A DNA stretch of 64,000 bases from Pseudomonas azotoformans (lineage in GTDB: Bacteria > Pseudomonadota > Gammaproteobacteria > Pseudomonadales > Pseudomonadaceae): positions 3,658,001 to 3,722,000 of the forward strand of contig NZ_CP014546.1 of the NCBI RefSeq assembly GCF_001579805.1, given 5' to 3'. The position numbers and the translations under genes are program-made. Under the pieces are notes generated by a model. The model did not search any database, had not been told where the DNA came from, and worked only from the letters and a program-made list of their open reading frames with translations. How positions within the stretch are numbered: the first letter of the stretch is position 1; each line of letters opens with the position of its first letter. Below, piece after piece: positions 1 through 8,009 of this stretch.

Positions 1-154
1 GTACCGGCGCCATCGCGTCATAGCCGCGCGGGTCATAGGGGAAACCATGCAGCAGGATCACCGGCTCACCGTCGAGAGGGCCGTGGGCTTCGTAAGCAAT
101 ATCGAGCATGGGCGTACGCACGTAGAGCAGCGGAGCGGTAATGGTCATGGTCAT
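1..154 (-). CDS. alpha/beta hydrolase, N-terminal fragment (runs off window)
   Basis: Only the first 51 codons are present; the gene continues beyond base 1. The N-terminus contains the segment VILLHGFPYDPRGYD at about residues 32-46, the strand plus oxyanion-loop HGF/HGW signature of the alpha/beta hydrolase fold (epoxide hydrolase and haloalkane dehalogenase-like group). The start is the ATG at 154; a second ATG at 148 is in frame two codons later. The nucleophile elbow and the catalytic Asp/His lie outside the window, so the substrate cannot be judged. Confidence 0.7.
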   Translation of the reverse strand, partial: MTMTITAPLLYVRTPMLDIAYEAHGPLDGEPVILLHGFPYDPRGYDAMAPV

Positions 155-238
155 GGTGAGCGTTCATCGGCTGGCCAGAGAGACTGGAACTCTAGCCGAA
201 AGCCGTGACGGGTAGGGGTGGGATTTGCGGCAGTGGGC

Positions 239-601
239 TTACTTGTCTAGACCGAGCTGGCGCAACCCGATGCAATTGCCCCACGGATCGCGCACCTGGC
301 AAATCCGATCCCCTCCTTCAATCGCCATTGGTCCGCGATACAGGATTGCCCCCAGTTTCTCCAGCCGTTGCACTGTTTGTGGCAAGTCTTCTACCCGCCA
401 ATACACAACCGACCCGGCGGCTCCGCAGGCGACCTTGCTATCGGCGTTGACGATTTCGATAGCCACGCCCTCTACATCCAGATGGCCAAAATCATCCGGC
501 TGGTGGTAGATGCGTGTCGCCAGTGGAAAGGCCACGCAGTACCACTGTGTGGCTACGCGCCAGTCCGGGACATGTATGAGCACGGAGACAATAGGTTTCA
601 A
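239..601 (-). CDS. VOC (glyoxalase/bleomycin-resistance) family protein
   Basis: A 120-residue protein with the single beta-alpha-beta-beta-beta module pair of the vicinal oxygen chelate superfamily: an N-terminal VSVLIHVPDWRVATQWY strand and helix, and a C-terminal QVRDPWGNCIGL segment typical of the family (DPdGN). I chose the TTG at 601 because the protein aligns from there and because TTGA overlaps the stop of the upstream BRCT gene by 4 nt, which suggests translational coupling; an in-frame ATG at 712 lies deep inside the BRCT gene and would add non-family sequence. Possible roles are lactoylglutathione-lyase-like, dioxygenase-like or antibiotic-binding; the sequence does not decide. Confidence 0.75.
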   Translation of the reverse strand: MKPIVSVLIHVPDWRVATQWYCVAFPLATRIYHQPDDFGHLDVEGVAIEIVNADSKVACGAAGSVVYWRVEDLPQTVQRLEKLGAILYRGPMAIEGGDRICQVRDPWGNCIGLRQLGLDK

Positions 602-1230
602 CCGAACAACACCTGCTGCCAATGGGTTTCGCTGATGATTGCGATGGGCACACCGCTGTTTCGCAATTCCACGGCTTTTTTGATTTTGGTCCCGTAGGAG
701 CTGTGCAGCCATTGCTCATTACCGATGCTGCCCACCACCAGAAAGTGCACCTTTTTGCTGACCGAATTACCGATCAGGCCGCCGCGTTCGGTGACGAGCG
801 ATTCGCAGTCTTTCCGAGGCCCGTAAGCCATGACCCCTGTAAACAGAAACACCCTATCGAGCCAGTCGAGTTCGGGAACCGGATCATTCAGCGGTAGGCT
901 GCTGGCGTTTGCAGTGCGTTGAGGCGCCCCCACGGGAAGCCCTGCAAACTGATGCAGTATTTCCAACAATTCGACTGACTCATCTTCATCCAACACTCCA
1001 TCGCTCAACATGTCAGCGAGGCGTTGGTACAGAATATTCACCACGGGATCTTCCAGATGTACCAGGTGGGTTTCTATCCAGCTCTTGAGAAACTCGGCCT
1101 CCAACTGATTGATTTTTCCATCGGCGGTCAAACCGGCGGTAATACCAATCAGTGCATCGACAGAGCGTCGATCAATACGTGCCTGATGGAAGAACACGCT
1201 TTTTTCGAATTCCTGATGAAGATCGACCAT
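598..1230 (-). CDS. BRCT-domain protein with N-terminal acidic helical domain
   Basis: A 210-residue protein. Residues about 125-205 form a BRCT domain (FLFTGVMAYGPRKDCESLV, then GGLIGNSVSKKVHFLVVG, then a C-terminal SGVPIAIISETHW), of the kind at the C-terminus of bacterial NAD-dependent DNA ligase. Residues about 15-100 form a helical acidic domain with repeated DGKINQLEAEFL and DGVLDEDESVELLEIL patterns, reminiscent of tellurite-resistance TerB domains. The ATG at 1230 has a purine-rich AAGGAG-type site upstream. Stand-alone bacterial BRCT proteins are thought to bind DNA ends or phosphoproteins; the actual partner is unknown. Confidence 0.8.
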   Translation of the reverse strand: MVDLHQEFEKSVFFHQARIDRRSVDALIGITAGLTADGKINQLEAEFLKSWIETHLVHLEDPVVNILYQRLADMLSDGVLDEDESVELLEILHQFAGLPVGAPQRTANASSLPLNDPVPELDWLDRVFLFTGVMAYGPRKDCESLVTERGGLIGNSVSKKVHFLVVGSIGNEQWLHSSYGTKIKKAVELRNSGVPIAIISETHWQQVLFG

Positions 1231-1379
1231 GCGTCCTTGCTCCTTAATTCTTCAGTTTCTATCGTCTGATTGATGTACTTGGCTTTGTCGGGAGTGAATG
1301 TGAGGTTCAACAGCATGGCGGATGCGTGAGGTCATATTCTTTCCTTGAATACCGAATGGAATGTGCGCTTCAGATACCG

Positions 1380-1940
1380 CTATATACCTTGCTTTTTCAT
1401 GTCCGACCATTCCCGCGCCAGCAGCCCCAGCACCTCAAGGTCATGCCGCTCGCCGTTCCAGAATCCGGCTTCTCGCAGTTTTCCTTCGACTTTGAAGCCC
1501 AGACGCTCCAGCAACGCGCGGGACGCGTGGTTGTGTGGATGAACCAGCGCTTCGACACGGTGCAAGTGCATCTGCATGAAACCCCATTCCAGTGTTCCAC
1601 GCAGGGCTTCGCTCATCAGGCCTTGCCCTCGGAAGTCGGGTGCAAGCTCGCAGGCCAGCGCGCAACTGTTCCATCCACGGTTCCACTTGAATAAGCCACA
1701 ACTGCCGATCAGTCTGCCCTCGAACTCCAGCCCCCAGCGAGTGCCCGGGTTAGGCTGGGTACGCCATTGAGTAAAGGTCTCGATCAGGGCTTGTGCCTGG
1801 CTGATTTCGGTCATCGGGTCAGCGCCGAACCAGCGCATGCTGTCGGTATCGCGGTAGATGGCGAACAGCGCCTGGGCATCTTGAGCCACTAATTCCCGCA
1901 ACTGCAGGCGTGGCGTGCGCAGGGTAGGGAAGGGGGTCAT
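1380..1940 (-). CDS. GNAT-family N-acetyltransferase, RimJ/RimL type
   Basis: A 186-residue protein opening with TPRLQLRELVAQDAQALFAIY, the usual RimJ/RimL (Acetyltransf_3) start. The acetyl-CoA pyrophosphate-binding loop is seen as DFRGQGLMSEALRGTLEWGF around residues 110-130, and the end motif NHASRALLERLGFKVEGKLREA around 143-164. This subgroup acetylates protein N-termini or small amines. Its ATG overlaps the stop of the isochorismatase-like gene by 4 nt (ATGA at 1937-1940), so the two are probably co-translated. The substrate is not predictable from sequence. Confidence 0.88.
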   Translation of the reverse strand: MTPFPTLRTPRLQLRELVAQDAQALFAIYRDTDSMRWFGADPMTEISQAQALIETFTQWRTQPNPGTRWGLEFEGRLIGSCGLFKWNRGWNSCALACELAPDFRGQGLMSEALRGTLEWGFMQMHLHRVEALVHPHNHASRALLERLGFKVEGKLREAGFWNGERHDLEVLGLLAREWSDMKKQGI

Positions 1941-2410
1941 AAGGTGGCAGCGACCTGGTCCCGATCAATCACTTGCCCAAAATGATGCCGCCACAGATCC
2001 ACCCCCAACTGCCCCGACCGATCCAGCGACGAACCCACCGTCAGATCGCTGATCAAGGTCGGCTGCAATCCTGCGTCAAACAGCGCAAACCCGGCCGCCA
2101 GCACGCAGGTGTCGGTCTGGATACCACACACCAGCACGCGTTGCGGCGCGAGGCTTTTGAGGTAGGCGACGGTCTCGGGTGTTGGCGCATAGCCGTGTTT
2201 GATAAAGATGCGGTCGGCGGCCACCAGGCTCTGGTCGTTCGGCGCCGGTTGCCAGCCGAGTTGCCGGGCGAAGGGCGTGACGCTCTCGTCGTGGCGCTCC
2301 ACGGTGGCGACTGACGGCATGCGCCCCAGCAGGGCATTGATGCCGTCCACCAGCCACGCGGGCGGGTTGAAGGAGGGTTGCACATCGATGATCAGCAGTA
2401 CCTGGCGCAT
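1937..2410 (-). CDS. isochorismatase-like cysteine hydrolase
   Basis: A 157-residue protein with the hydrolase triad of the isochorismatase/nicotinamidase fold: Asp in LLIIDVQPSF near the N-terminus, Lys in RIFIKHGY, and nucleophilic Cys in CGIQTDTCVLAAGF. The cis-peptide region before the Cys is conserved. I start at the ATG at 2410 (MRQVLLIIDVQ); an ATG 11 codons upstream would add a tail not seen in the family. It is coupled to the GNAT gene by a 4-nt overlap. Members cleave amides (nicotinamide, N-carbamoyl compounds, streptothricin); the substrate is unassigned here. Confidence 0.85.
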   Translation of the reverse strand: MRQVLLIIDVQPSFNPPAWLVDGINALLGRMPSVATVERHDESVTPFARQLGWQPAPNDQSLVAADRIFIKHGYAPTPETVAYLKSLAPQRVLVCGIQTDTCVLAAGFALFDAGLQPTLISDLTVGSSLDRSGQLGVDLWRHHFGQVIDRDQVAATL

Positions 2411-2458
2411 GGCGTTCCTGTCCGTGGTCGAGGGGCTGCCCATTGTGCACAGGCCACT

Positions 2459-4282
2459 TCAGGGTTGCCAGGTGGTTTTCTCCCCGCTGAGCTTGCGGTC
2501 CAGGAACGTCGCCGCGCTGATCAACGCCAGGTGACTCAAGGCCTGGGGCGTGTTACCCAGGTGACGGGCCTGATTGTCGAATTCTTCGGCGTACAAACCC
2601 AGGGGGTTGGCATAGCGCAGCAGTTGCTCGAATTCCAGGTGGGCCTTTTCCACTTGTCCGGCGCGGGCCAGGCATTCGACATACCAGAACGAGCAGGCCG
2701 CAAATGCGCCTTCGATGCCTTGCAGGCCGTCGATCTGGCTGTCGTCGTTGCGGTAGCGGTAGACCATGCCGTCGCGCACCAGGCTTTTCTGGATGGCTTC
2801 CAGGGTCGAGAGCCAGCGCGGGTCGGTGGCCGCGACAAACCTCACCAACGGCATCAATAGCATCGAACCGTCGAGCGCGGTGGTGCCGGTATGCTGCACG
2901 AAATGCCCGCGCTCTTCGTTCCAGAAGTTGCTCCAGATGTCGGCGTAGATCGCTTGGCGGGTCTGGTCCCAGCGTGCGAACGGCGCCGGCAGCGAACGTT
3001 TGGAAGCCAAACGGATGGCGCGATCCAGCGCTACCCAACACATCAGTCGTGAGTGCAGGAAGTGATGCTGCTCGCCGCGCATTTCCCAGATGCCCACGTC
3101 TTTGGTGTTCCAGATTTCACAGACTTGATCAGCCACCTCCACGGTGTGTTTCCAGCCTTCATGGGAGATGGCCTCGCCGTATTTGTTGACCAGGTACACC
3201 GCGTCCATCAGCTCGCCATAGATGTCCAGCTGGATCTGGTCGAAGGCTTCGTTGCCGATGCGTACCGGCTTGGCGCCGCCATGGCCGCTGAAGTGTTCCA
3301 ACTCGGCTTCCGGCAGTTCCTGACGCCCGTCGATGCCATAAAGAATATTGATCTTGGTCGGCTGGCCACAGCAGTCACTTACGCGGCCTTTGAGCCAGCG
3401 CATATAGGCGTTGGCTTCCTCGACAAACCCCAGGCGCATGAAGGCATAGACGGTGAAGGATGCGTCGCGGATCCAGGTGTAGCGGTAGTCCCAGTTGCGT
3501 TCACCGCCGGGGGTTTCCGGCAGGCCGAAGGTGGCGGCGGCGATGATCGCGCCGTGTTTGCGCGACGTCAGAAGCTTAAGCGCCAGGGCCGAGCGGTTGA
3601 CCATTTCGCGCCAGCGCCCACGGTAGTTCGATTGCGCGATCCAGCCGCGCCAGAACTTCAAGGTGTGGGCCAACGCCAGGTCCGTGCAGCTGCTGTCCAC
3701 CCGTTCATCCTCCTGGCCGCCGAGGACGAATTCGGCACCTTCTTCCTGCTCCAGGGTAAAGCTGGTCACGGCGGCACCGTCTTTGATCTGCAGTGGATGG
3801 CTACTGGACAAACGCAGGCCGGGCTGACCGTCGGCGCTGAAGCACACTGTGCCGTTGTCACGGGTGGTCTGGGTGGGCGTGCGCGCATAGTCATGGCGCA
3901 CCGCGCAGCGCAGATGGATATCGGCCTTGCCGCTGACCACCCGCACCCGGCGGATCAACAGCGGCAAGTCGTCGATCTCTTCGCTGATGGCCAACAGGTC
4001 GGTGATCTCTACCACGGCCTCGTCGCTGAGCCAGCGGGTTTGCAGCACGTTGGTGTCGGGCAGGTAGATCTGTTCGCGGCGCGCGTTGGGCAGGTCCGGG
4101 GTAAGTTGGAAAATGCCGGCGTCGGGGCTGTCCAGCAGCGAGCAGAAGATCGAGGGGCTGTCGAATTCCGGCCAGCAGAAGAAGTCGATACTGCCTTTGT
4201 CGTTCACCAATGCGGCACTGCGCATATCGCCAATGATGCCGTGGGCATCGATGGCGCTTTGTGGTTCGTTCAAATCAACCAT
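2459..4282 (-). CDS. glycoside hydrolase family 15 protein (glucoamylase/trehalase-like)
   Basis: A 607-residue protein with the two-domain GH15 layout: N-terminal beta-sandwich (GDMRSAALVNDKGSIDFFCWP) and a C-terminal (alpha/alpha)6 barrel holding the glutamate-bearing motifs GGERNWDYRYTWIRDASF and GLQGIEGAFAACSFW. Bacterial GH15 proteins of this shape hydrolyse alpha-glucans or trehalose. No signal peptide is visible, so it is probably cytoplasmic. The start is the ATG at 4282 (MVDLNEPQS); a GTG two codons upstream at 4288 lies close to the GGAG site and is an alternative. It overlaps the upstream glucose-dehydrogenase-like gene, which suggests one unit that releases and oxidises glucose, or supports trehalose/osmotic metabolism. 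Confidence 0.9.
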   Translation of the reverse strand: MVDLNEPQSAIDAHGIIGDMRSAALVNDKGSIDFFCWPEFDSPSIFCSLLDSPDAGIFQLTPDLPNARREQIYLPDTNVLQTRWLSDEAVVEITDLLAISEEIDDLPLLIRRVRVVSGKADIHLRCAVRHDYARTPTQTTRDNGTVCFSADGQPGLRLSSSHPLQIKDGAAVTSFTLEQEEGAEFVLGGQEDERVDSSCTDLALAHTLKFWRGWIAQSNYRGRWREMVNRSALALKLLTSRKHGAIIAAATFGLPETPGGERNWDYRYTWIRDASFTVYAFMRLGFVEEANAYMRWLKGRVSDCCGQPTKINILYGIDGRQELPEAELEHFSGHGGAKPVRIGNEAFDQIQLDIYGELMDAVYLVNKYGEAISHEGWKHTVEVADQVCEIWNTKDVGIWEMRGEQHHFLHSRLMCWVALDRAIRLASKRSLPAPFARWDQTRQAIYADIWSNFWNEERGHFVQHTGTTALDGSMLLMPLVRFVAATDPRWLSTLEAIQKSLVRDGMVYRYRNDDSQIDGLQGIEGAFAACSFWYVECLARAGQVEKAHLEFEQLLRYANPLGLYAEEFDNQARHLGNTPQALSHLALISAATFLDRKLSGEKTTWQP

Positions 4283-5075
4283 TGCCACGGAACTCCGGAT
4301 ACAGGCTCATGCCGCCGTCAATAAAGAGTGTGCTGCCGACCACATAATCGGATGCATCGCTGGCCAGCCACACCACCGCGTTGGCGACGTCTTCCACGTC
4401 GCCGATCCGCCCGTAGGGAATCAACTTGAGCAGCTCTTGTGCTGCCGCGCCTTCGGTGGCGGCTCGGTTGATCGCGGTGCGAATCGCCCCCGGCGCAATG
4501 CCGTTGATGCGGATGCGTTGCTCACTGACTTCCTGGGCGAGGGTGCGCATCAACATCTCCACGCCACCCTTGGACGCTGCGTAGTTCACGTGCCCGGCCC
4601 AGGGGATCAGTTGGTGCACCGAACTCATGTGGATGATTTTGCCCGCCGCCCGCGACACGCCTTCGCGCACGCCCTGGTGGTTGAAGATGCGCACCGCCGC
4701 ACGGGCACACAGGAATTGGCCGGTGAGGTTGACGCCGATCACCGCATTCCAGTCATCCAGGCTCATGTCCACCAGGTTGGCGTCCTTCTGCATGCCGGAA
4801 TTGGCCACCAGGATGTCCAAGTGGCCGAAGGCATCGAGGGCCTGGGCAAAAAGCCGTTCTACCTCTTCTTCTTTAGCCACGTTGGCGCCGATGGCAATCG
4901 CCCGACCACCCTCGGCGTTGATCTGTTCTGCCAGTGCCTCGGCCGGCGCGGCCTGGCTGTTGTAATTCAGCACCACCGCCGCTCCGGCTTGCGCCAGAGC
5001 CTTGGCCGCGCCGGCACCGATTCCGGAACTGGCACCGGTCACCAGCGCCACTTGTTGCTCCAACGAGATACGCAT
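4275..5075 (-). CDS. SDR-family oxidoreductase, glucose 1-dehydrogenase-like
   Basis: A 266-residue classical short-chain dehydrogenase. It shows the dinucleotide-binding TGASSGIG (residues 13-20), the NNAG-equivalent VANSG, the catalytic Ser in HMSSVHQ and YxxxK as NYAASKGG. Length, the DYVVGSTLFIDGGMSLYP ending and overall wording match Bacillus-type glucose 1-dehydrogenases (beta-D-glucose to gluconolactone with NAD(P)+), though many SDRs share this annotation. It is the first gene of a two-gene minus-strand unit with the GH15 gene, the stop and start overlapping by 8 nt. The 250-base region upstream carries the divergent promoter of the biosynthetic operon. Confidence 0.88.
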   Translation of the reverse strand: MRISLEQQVALVTGASSGIGAGAAKALAQAGAAVVLNYNSQAAPAEALAEQINAEGGRAIAIGANVAKEEEVERLFAQALDAFGHLDILVANSGMQKDANLVDMSLDDWNAVIGVNLTGQFLCARAAVRIFNHQGVREGVSRAAGKIIHMSSVHQLIPWAGHVNYAASKGGVEMLMRTLAQEVSEQRIRINGIAPGAIRTAINRAATEGAAAQELLKLIPYGRIGDVEDVANAVVWLASDASDYVVGSTLFIDGGMSLYPEFRGNG

Positions 5076-5232
5076 TGCTCACCGACCTTAAATTCGCGAG
5101 TTCAAGTAGCTGACTGATCGCGCGCAAGGGAAGTTCACCCGTGTGAAATTAGCGACTACAACCATGGTGAAAAATGGAATAACAGAACTATAAAAAATAA
5201 CCATAAGATACTAAAAAACCGCTCAAAAGCGT

Positions 5233-5261
5233 TTGACAGGCTTTTTCGCCGCGTGTCTTAT
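5233..5261 (+). promoter_or_regulatory. sigma-70-type promoter of the biosynthetic operon
   Basis: TTGACA at 5233-5238, a 17-bp spacer, and TCTTAT at 5256-5261, inside an AT-rich intergenic stretch. It lies about 70 bp upstream of the HAD gene start. A small CGCT/AGCG inverted repeat sits just upstream at 5220-5231. Confidence 0.6.
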
Positions 5262-5361
5262 AGGCACACATCAACCCGCTCCGTTGGTAGTTCGGAAGTC
5301 ATCGCGGGGCCACCTATAAGAGATTTCTATGTGCCTTTCGGCCGATATAGGGGAACTACCA
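5256..5361 (+). promoter_or_regulatory. interleaved inverted repeats around the operon leader
   Basis: Two overlapping inverted-repeat pairs are visible: TCTTATAGG (5256-5264) with CCTATAAGA (5313-5321), and TGGTAGTTC (5285-5293) with GAACTACCA (5353-5361). A shorter GGCACA (5263-5268)/TGTGCC (5330-5335) pair overlaps the start codon. The first arm coincides with the -10 region, so that pair is more likely a pair of operator sites; the second pair could form in the mRNA and enclose the start codon at 5329. Confidence 0.4.
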
Positions 5362-6033
5362 GTTCAGGTAAAAGCAGCGGCCTTAGTTGGCGTGCCTAAG
5401 TTAGTTATCTTCGATTGCGACGGTGTTCTGGTCCAAAGTGAAGAAATAACCCTGTCTGTATTGATCTCCATGCTTAATGCCCTGGCTCAGGGCGACACGC
5501 TGCTTGATGTCACACGTTTTATCGAACACTTTCGTGGGCGCAAGATTGCTGAGTGTTTGCGCGAAGCTGAGGAATTATTAAATGTCAGTGTGGACGACGC
5601 GTTTGAACAGCGTTTTCGTGAGCGGGCGCTGCATGCACTGACACTCAGTTTAAAAGCCACGGATGGAATGCTGGAAGTCCTGGAAAGTTTGGACGTGCCT
5701 TACTGCGTTGCCTCGAGTGCGCCGCGTAACAAGATCGAGCATTGCTTGCGCCTGGCGGGACTGTTTTCTTATTTCGAAGGGCGAATATTCAGTTGTTATG
5801 AATTGGGTAGTTGGAAACCTGATCCCTTGGTGTTCCTGACGGCCTGCCGGACTTACAGCATTGATGTGAGTGATGCGCTGGTGGTGGAAGACAGTGTGAC
5901 GGGTATCCAGGCTGCGGTAGCGGCCAATATAAAAGTGTTGGGCTTTGGTCCTGCGCATCGGCACTCGCAGTTGGCCGCGGCAGGGGCATTGCCGATTGCC
6001 GACATACGCGAAGTATTGACCATTTTTAATTGA
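5329..6033 (+). CDS. HAD-superfamily phosphatase (beta-phosphoglucomutase/PGP-like)
   Basis: A 234-residue HAD hydrolase: motif I DCDGVLVQSE (residues 28-37, nucleophilic DxD), a helical C1-type cap, motif II Ser in VASSAPRNK, and motif III/IV Lys and Asp in GSWKPDPLVF and VVEDSVTGIQAA. It most resembles sugar-phosphate phosphatases of the phosphoglycolate/beta-PGM subfamily. The ATG at 5329 has an AAGAGA site; a GTG near 5390 giving VPKLVIFD is an alternative and would remove a 22-residue non-family leader. It is the first gene of the eight-gene operon. Codon use is AT-richer than in the flanks. Inferred job: dephosphorylation of a phosphosugar intermediate made by the next gene. Confidence 0.87.
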   Translation: MCLSADIGELPVQVKAAALVGVPKLVIFDCDGVLVQSEEITLSVLISMLNALAQGDTLLDVTRFIEHFRGRKIAECLREAEELLNVSVDDAFEQRFRERALHALTLSLKATDGMLEVLESLDVPYCVASSAPRNKIEHCLRLAGLFSYFEGRIFSCYELGSWKPDPLVFLTACRTYSIDVSDALVVEDSVTGIQAAVAANIKVLGFGPAHRHSQLAAAGALPIADIREVLTIFN

Positions 6034-6050
6034 CTCAGGGAGGAGGCGTC

Positions 6051-7274
6051 GTGAACACACTTGGTTACCTGGAACGGCTCAAACGCAACGATCAATCTTC
6101 GCAAGTGTGGTGGGATTCATCGCCTGCCGTATACCTGCCGTATAAACAACACCTGCTGGAAAAGTACCCGGCGGCCGCGACCTATATACAAGCGTTGATG
6201 CCGGATGAGTTCTCCCAGCCCTGGGGCTTGTGCAGTGCGACCACCAACCCTCGGTTGGTGACGGCCGTCATCCTCGAAAAGCGCGAGTATTGGTCTTCAC
6301 GTTTCAACCTGGCCAAGCTGTCGCCTAATGAGTTGCGCAAGCAGCTGTACAACGAAGTCATCGTCGAAGGGGCTGCCACGCTCAAGTCGCGGTGGGTTCA
6401 ATCGGCACAGGCCGAAGGTTGGATTTCCGCCCAGGTTGACCCGGTGGACGTGCGTTGCACCGAGCGTATGACCACCCGGGGGTTGGAACTGCAGCGCCTG
6501 GCGCCGAACGTGATGGTCAAGGTGCCGGGCAGCCTGGAAGGGATGGCCACCGTCGAGCAACTGGTGGCTCAGGGCGCCTCGATCAATATCACTTTTTGCT
6601 TCACGGTTGCCCAGTTCCAGGCCGGTATCCAGGCCATCGAGCGTGGCAGGGAGACGGCGCGCAGCAACGGTATCGACACCAGCCGCTGCAAGTACGTGAT
6701 CACTTTCATGATTGGGCGTTTCGCCTGCCAGCCCGAGTTCACCCTGCAGGCTGCCGAGCGTGGCCTTGTCTTGAGCGCCGATGATCTGCGTTGGGCCGAG
6801 TTGATGATCTACGAACAGATCCAGGCGCTGGTGGCAGCCTCGAAGGTGCCGGTCAAGACCCTGCTTTCCAGCATAAAGATCGATGTGGACGAACGTGGCA
6901 ACAAGCATTGCTGGCACTTGGAAAAGACCGGGCAAACCGCGACCTGCTACACACTGACGCCGGACGTAGTGGAATTCCTGATTGAGCGCGAAAGCCACGG
7001 CAAACCGGTCGTACCCGCGCAGGAACCCCAGAAACCCCCGGCCTCGACCTTCGCGAAGCTGATCCGTATCCCGTATTTCTACGAAGCCTACTTTGTCGAT
7101 AGCATCGAACCGTACGACTTCGGCAACCACGAAGCCTTTATCAACGCCTGCAATGAAGCCAACAGCGCGCACCGGCGTCTGGCGGATTACTGCGTTCGGC
7201 TCTGCCCCGTGACGACACCGTTCAAGCGCGCATTCAACGCATTGCTCGCCGCTGAATTTGGGGTGATCGCATGA
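6051..7274 (+). CDS. transaldolase-family protein with C-terminal extension
   Basis: A 407-residue protein. The transaldolase barrel is recognisable: CSATTNPRLV (residues 61-70; compare GATTNPSL), the Schiff-base Lys in MVKVPGSLEG (Lys157), then SINITFCFTVAQ. After the barrel (about residue 310) there is a proline-rich linker and a C-terminal helical region of about 85 residues that I do not recognise. The GTG at 6051 is chosen because a strong GGGAGGAGG site (6038-6046) precedes it; a TTG at 6030 lies upstream of that site. Transaldolases move C3 dihydroxyacetone units between sugar phosphates; paralogues in antibiotic clusters build unusual sugars, as LmbR does in lincomycin. The paralogue status and an operon neighbour phosphatase argue for a secondary role. 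Confidence 0.8.
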   Translation: MNTLGYLERLKRNDQSSQVWWDSSPAVYLPYKQHLLEKYPAAATYIQALMPDEFSQPWGLCSATTNPRLVTAVILEKREYWSSRFNLAKLSPNELRKQLYNEVIVEGAATLKSRWVQSAQAEGWISAQVDPVDVRCTERMTTRGLELQRLAPNVMVKVPGSLEGMATVEQLVAQGASINITFCFTVAQFQAGIQAIERGRETARSNGIDTSRCKYVITFMIGRFACQPEFTLQAAERGLVLSADDLRWAELMIYEQIQALVAASKVPVKTLLSSIKIDVDERGNKHCWHLEKTGQTATCYTLTPDVVEFLIERESHGKPVVPAQEPQKPPASTFAKLIRIPYFYEAYFVDSIEPYDFGNHEAFINACNEANSAHRRLADYCVRLCPVTTPFKRAFNALLAAEFGVIA

Positions 7275-7999
7275 ACCGGATGATCGGGTTGTGGGCCCAC
7301 CCACGTTCGCGCTCCACGGTGCTCGAACGCGTGTTTATCGAGCGGGGCGATTTCGAGGTCTTCCATGAGCCTTTTGCGCACATGGCCTTTTCCGAGGACT
7401 CGGCGATTCCTTCGGATGAGTGGGATCACAGTTTGCCCACGACTTACCCAGGTATAAAAGAGCATCTACTGAGTGCCCGTGAGCGTGCAAACGTCTTCCA
7501 TAAAGACATGTGTTATCACTGTTTGGACGATTTGAAAGTTGATGTTGGCTTTCTCGCGCAGCAGGACAATATCTTTCTGATTCGTGAACCTGCCAGCAGT
7601 ATTATTTCCCATCATCGGGTGCATCCCGACATGCCCTTGCAGGCCATTGGGCATAAAGCACTGTATGACATATTTTGTGTGGTCACCAAACTGACCGGCA
7701 AAGTGCCCTATGTGATCAATGCGGATGATCTGGCCGCAGAGCCAGAACGAGTGATCCGTAAACTCTGTGATCATTTGAATATAGAGTTTCTGCCACACGC
7801 CATGACATGGAAGCGTGAGTGTCCTCAACAATGGAAAACGTGGCGTAGTTGGCATGCCGACGCGGAAAACAGTGAGCGGATTGTTTCTCCAAGTAATCCG
7901 AACGTTGATATCACGCTATTTGATCAATATCCGAATTTAAAGGCGATGTACGAATATCACCGTACGTATTACGCGCGCATGAATGAATTTTGCCAATAG
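7271..7999 (+). CDS. sulfotransferase-family protein
   Basis: A 242-residue protein. The N-terminus MNRMIGLWAHPRSRSTVLER carries the 5'-phosphosulfate-binding loop of PAPS-dependent sulfotransferases (PRSRST), and IFLIREPASSIISHHR around residue 100 is the 3'-phosphate-binding Arg/Ser motif. Length and wording fit the small bacterial sulfotransferase family. It starts within the transaldolase stop (ATGA, 4-nt overlap). With an APS kinase in the same operon, transfer of sulfate from PAPS to the pathway product is the simplest reading. The gene is visibly AT-richer than its neighbours, consistent with acquisition. The acceptor is unknown. Confidence 0.78.
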   Translation: MNRMIGLWAHPRSRSTVLERVFIERGDFEVFHEPFAHMAFSEDSAIPSDEWDHSLPTTYPGIKEHLLSARERANVFHKDMCYHCLDDLKVDVGFLAQQDNIFLIREPASSIISHHRVHPDMPLQAIGHKALYDIFCVVTKLTGKVPYVINADDLAAEPERVIRKLCDHLNIEFLPHAMTWKRECPQQWKTWRSWHADAENSERIVSPSNPNVDITLFDQYPNLKAMYEYHRTYYARMNEFCQ

Positions 8000-8009
8000 G
8001 GATTGTTGT

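Noticed and set aside
3053..4324. Open frame of 423 codons on the plus strand, opposite the GH15 gene
   Set aside because: Antisense shadow with no recognisable domain; it also runs into the next gene's antisense strand.
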